This document shows positions 12,714-12,976 of a stretch of DNA of 12,976 bases, one piece after another. Positions within the stretch are counted from its first letter, which is position 1; the number at the start of each line of letters is the position of its first letter. The position numbers and the translations under genes are program-made. The stretch is from JBHPFQ01 sp042571625 (GTDB taxonomy: Bacteria; Patescibacteriota; Minisyncoccia; Portnoybacterales; UBA2143), in contig JBHPFQ010000017.1 in the NCBI GenBank assembly GCA_042571625.1, forward strand, positions 1 to 12,976, in the 5' to 3' direction. Under the pieces are notes generated by a model. That model saw only the letters and a list, made by a program, of their open reading frames with translations, had not been told where the DNA came from and did not search any database.

Positions 12714-12976
12714 ATGATCGGAATAAATTTTATAGAGAAAAGTATTCTACAAAATTATAGAAAATTATCTCCATCTGGCGGAGAAATTTTCTGTCAGGTT
12801 ACAATTGGCTATAAAAATAAAAATTCTTTTTTGCCGATGTTATCTGGCAAAGGGATGTTTGAAGAAGAAAATATAATTTTTCATTTCAGAAATTTTATTA
12901 ATAAATTTTTCTCTTTCAATATGTGTAGCGGGAAGATTTTGTTAATAGTTAAATTAGCGGTTATTTATGAAATGAG
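12714..12976 (+). CDS. Unrecognised protein, 5' end only (partial)
   Basis: This frame is open from ATG 12714 to the right edge: 87 codons plus two bases. The evidence that it is a gene is a near-consensus promoter, a strong Shine-Dalgarno site at ideal spacing, and the absence of stops in an AT-rich background. I do not recognise the protein. It begins MIGINFIEKSILQNYRKLS, has a PSGGEIF turn (20-26), two Cys residues (27 and 72), a short acidic patch FEEEN (51-55), a Phe-rich stretch IIFHFRNFINKFFSFN (56-71) and a mildly hydrophobic CSGKILLIVKLAVIYEM run (72 to the end of the visible part). No signal peptide, clear transmembrane helix or known motif is visible. The preceding gene cassette has no terminator, so it may also receive readthrough. 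No function is proposed. Confidence 0.65.
   Translation, partial: MIGINFIEKSILQNYRKLSPSGGEIFCQVTIGYKNKNSFLPMLSGKGMFEEENIIFHFRNFINKFFSFNMCSGKILLIVKLAVIYEM

Noticed and set aside
1..12976. Possible defence system, CRISPR array, mobile element or tRNA
   Set aside because: No repeats with spacers, no transposase, integrase, nuclease or restriction genes, and no non-coding gap longer than about 90 nt that could hold a tRNA cloverleaf I could recognise.

Overview
The window is an AT-rich, very gene-dense stretch of bacterial chromosome in which all fourteen recognisable coding regions lie on the + strand. The standard code appears to apply: Trp is TGG and the transporter gene ends in TGA. The gene set and its compactness suggest a member of the Candidate Phyla Radiation (Patescibacteria, probably a Parcubacteria-like lineage). 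The supporting signs are a short ProRS with no editing domain, a clamp-loader delta' with no zinc module, an frr-rseP-proS run without the genes that usually sit between them, tiny intergenic gaps, and few Shine-Dalgarno sites. This placement is inference, since there is no rRNA gene here to confirm it.

Region 1 (1-3431) is cell envelope and shape: the 3' end of murA (peptidoglycan precursor synthesis), a first mreB (cell-shape actin), and two GT-B-fold family 4 glycosyltransferases likely to build a surface polysaccharide or glycolipid. The genes are 1 to 20 nt apart and probably form one operon entering from the left.

Region 2 (about 3440-9492) begins with a promoter that seems to place the transcript start on the ATG of holB (leaderless). 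It runs through holB (clamp-loader delta'), a membrane-anchored Asp-box beta-propeller protein with a strong Shine-Dalgarno site, frr (ribosome recycling), rseP (site-2 protease), proS and a second mreB. It ends at a clear intrinsic terminator. It combines replication, translation, membrane proteolysis and cell shape.

Region 3 (9491-12639) starts with a second leaderless promoter whose geometry matches the first. It contains a GH1 beta-glycosidase gene broken into two reading frames by an internal deletion or frameshift, a ten-helix DMT/EamA permease, and a membrane-anchored clan GH-A glycosidase-like protein that overlaps the permease by ATGA. This looks like a small sugar uptake and processing cassette, now partly decayed.

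Region 4 (12640-12976) holds the best sigma70-type promoter in the window, a strong Shine-Dalgarno site, and the 5' end of a gene I do not recognise, which runs off the right edge.

I found no tRNA, rRNA, CRISPR array, insertion sequence, integrase or defence system. The most interesting items are the paired leaderless promoters, the broken GH1 gene with its promoter intact, the sevenfold Asp-box propeller inside a housekeeping operon, the two dissimilar MreB copies, and the unknown right-edge gene.
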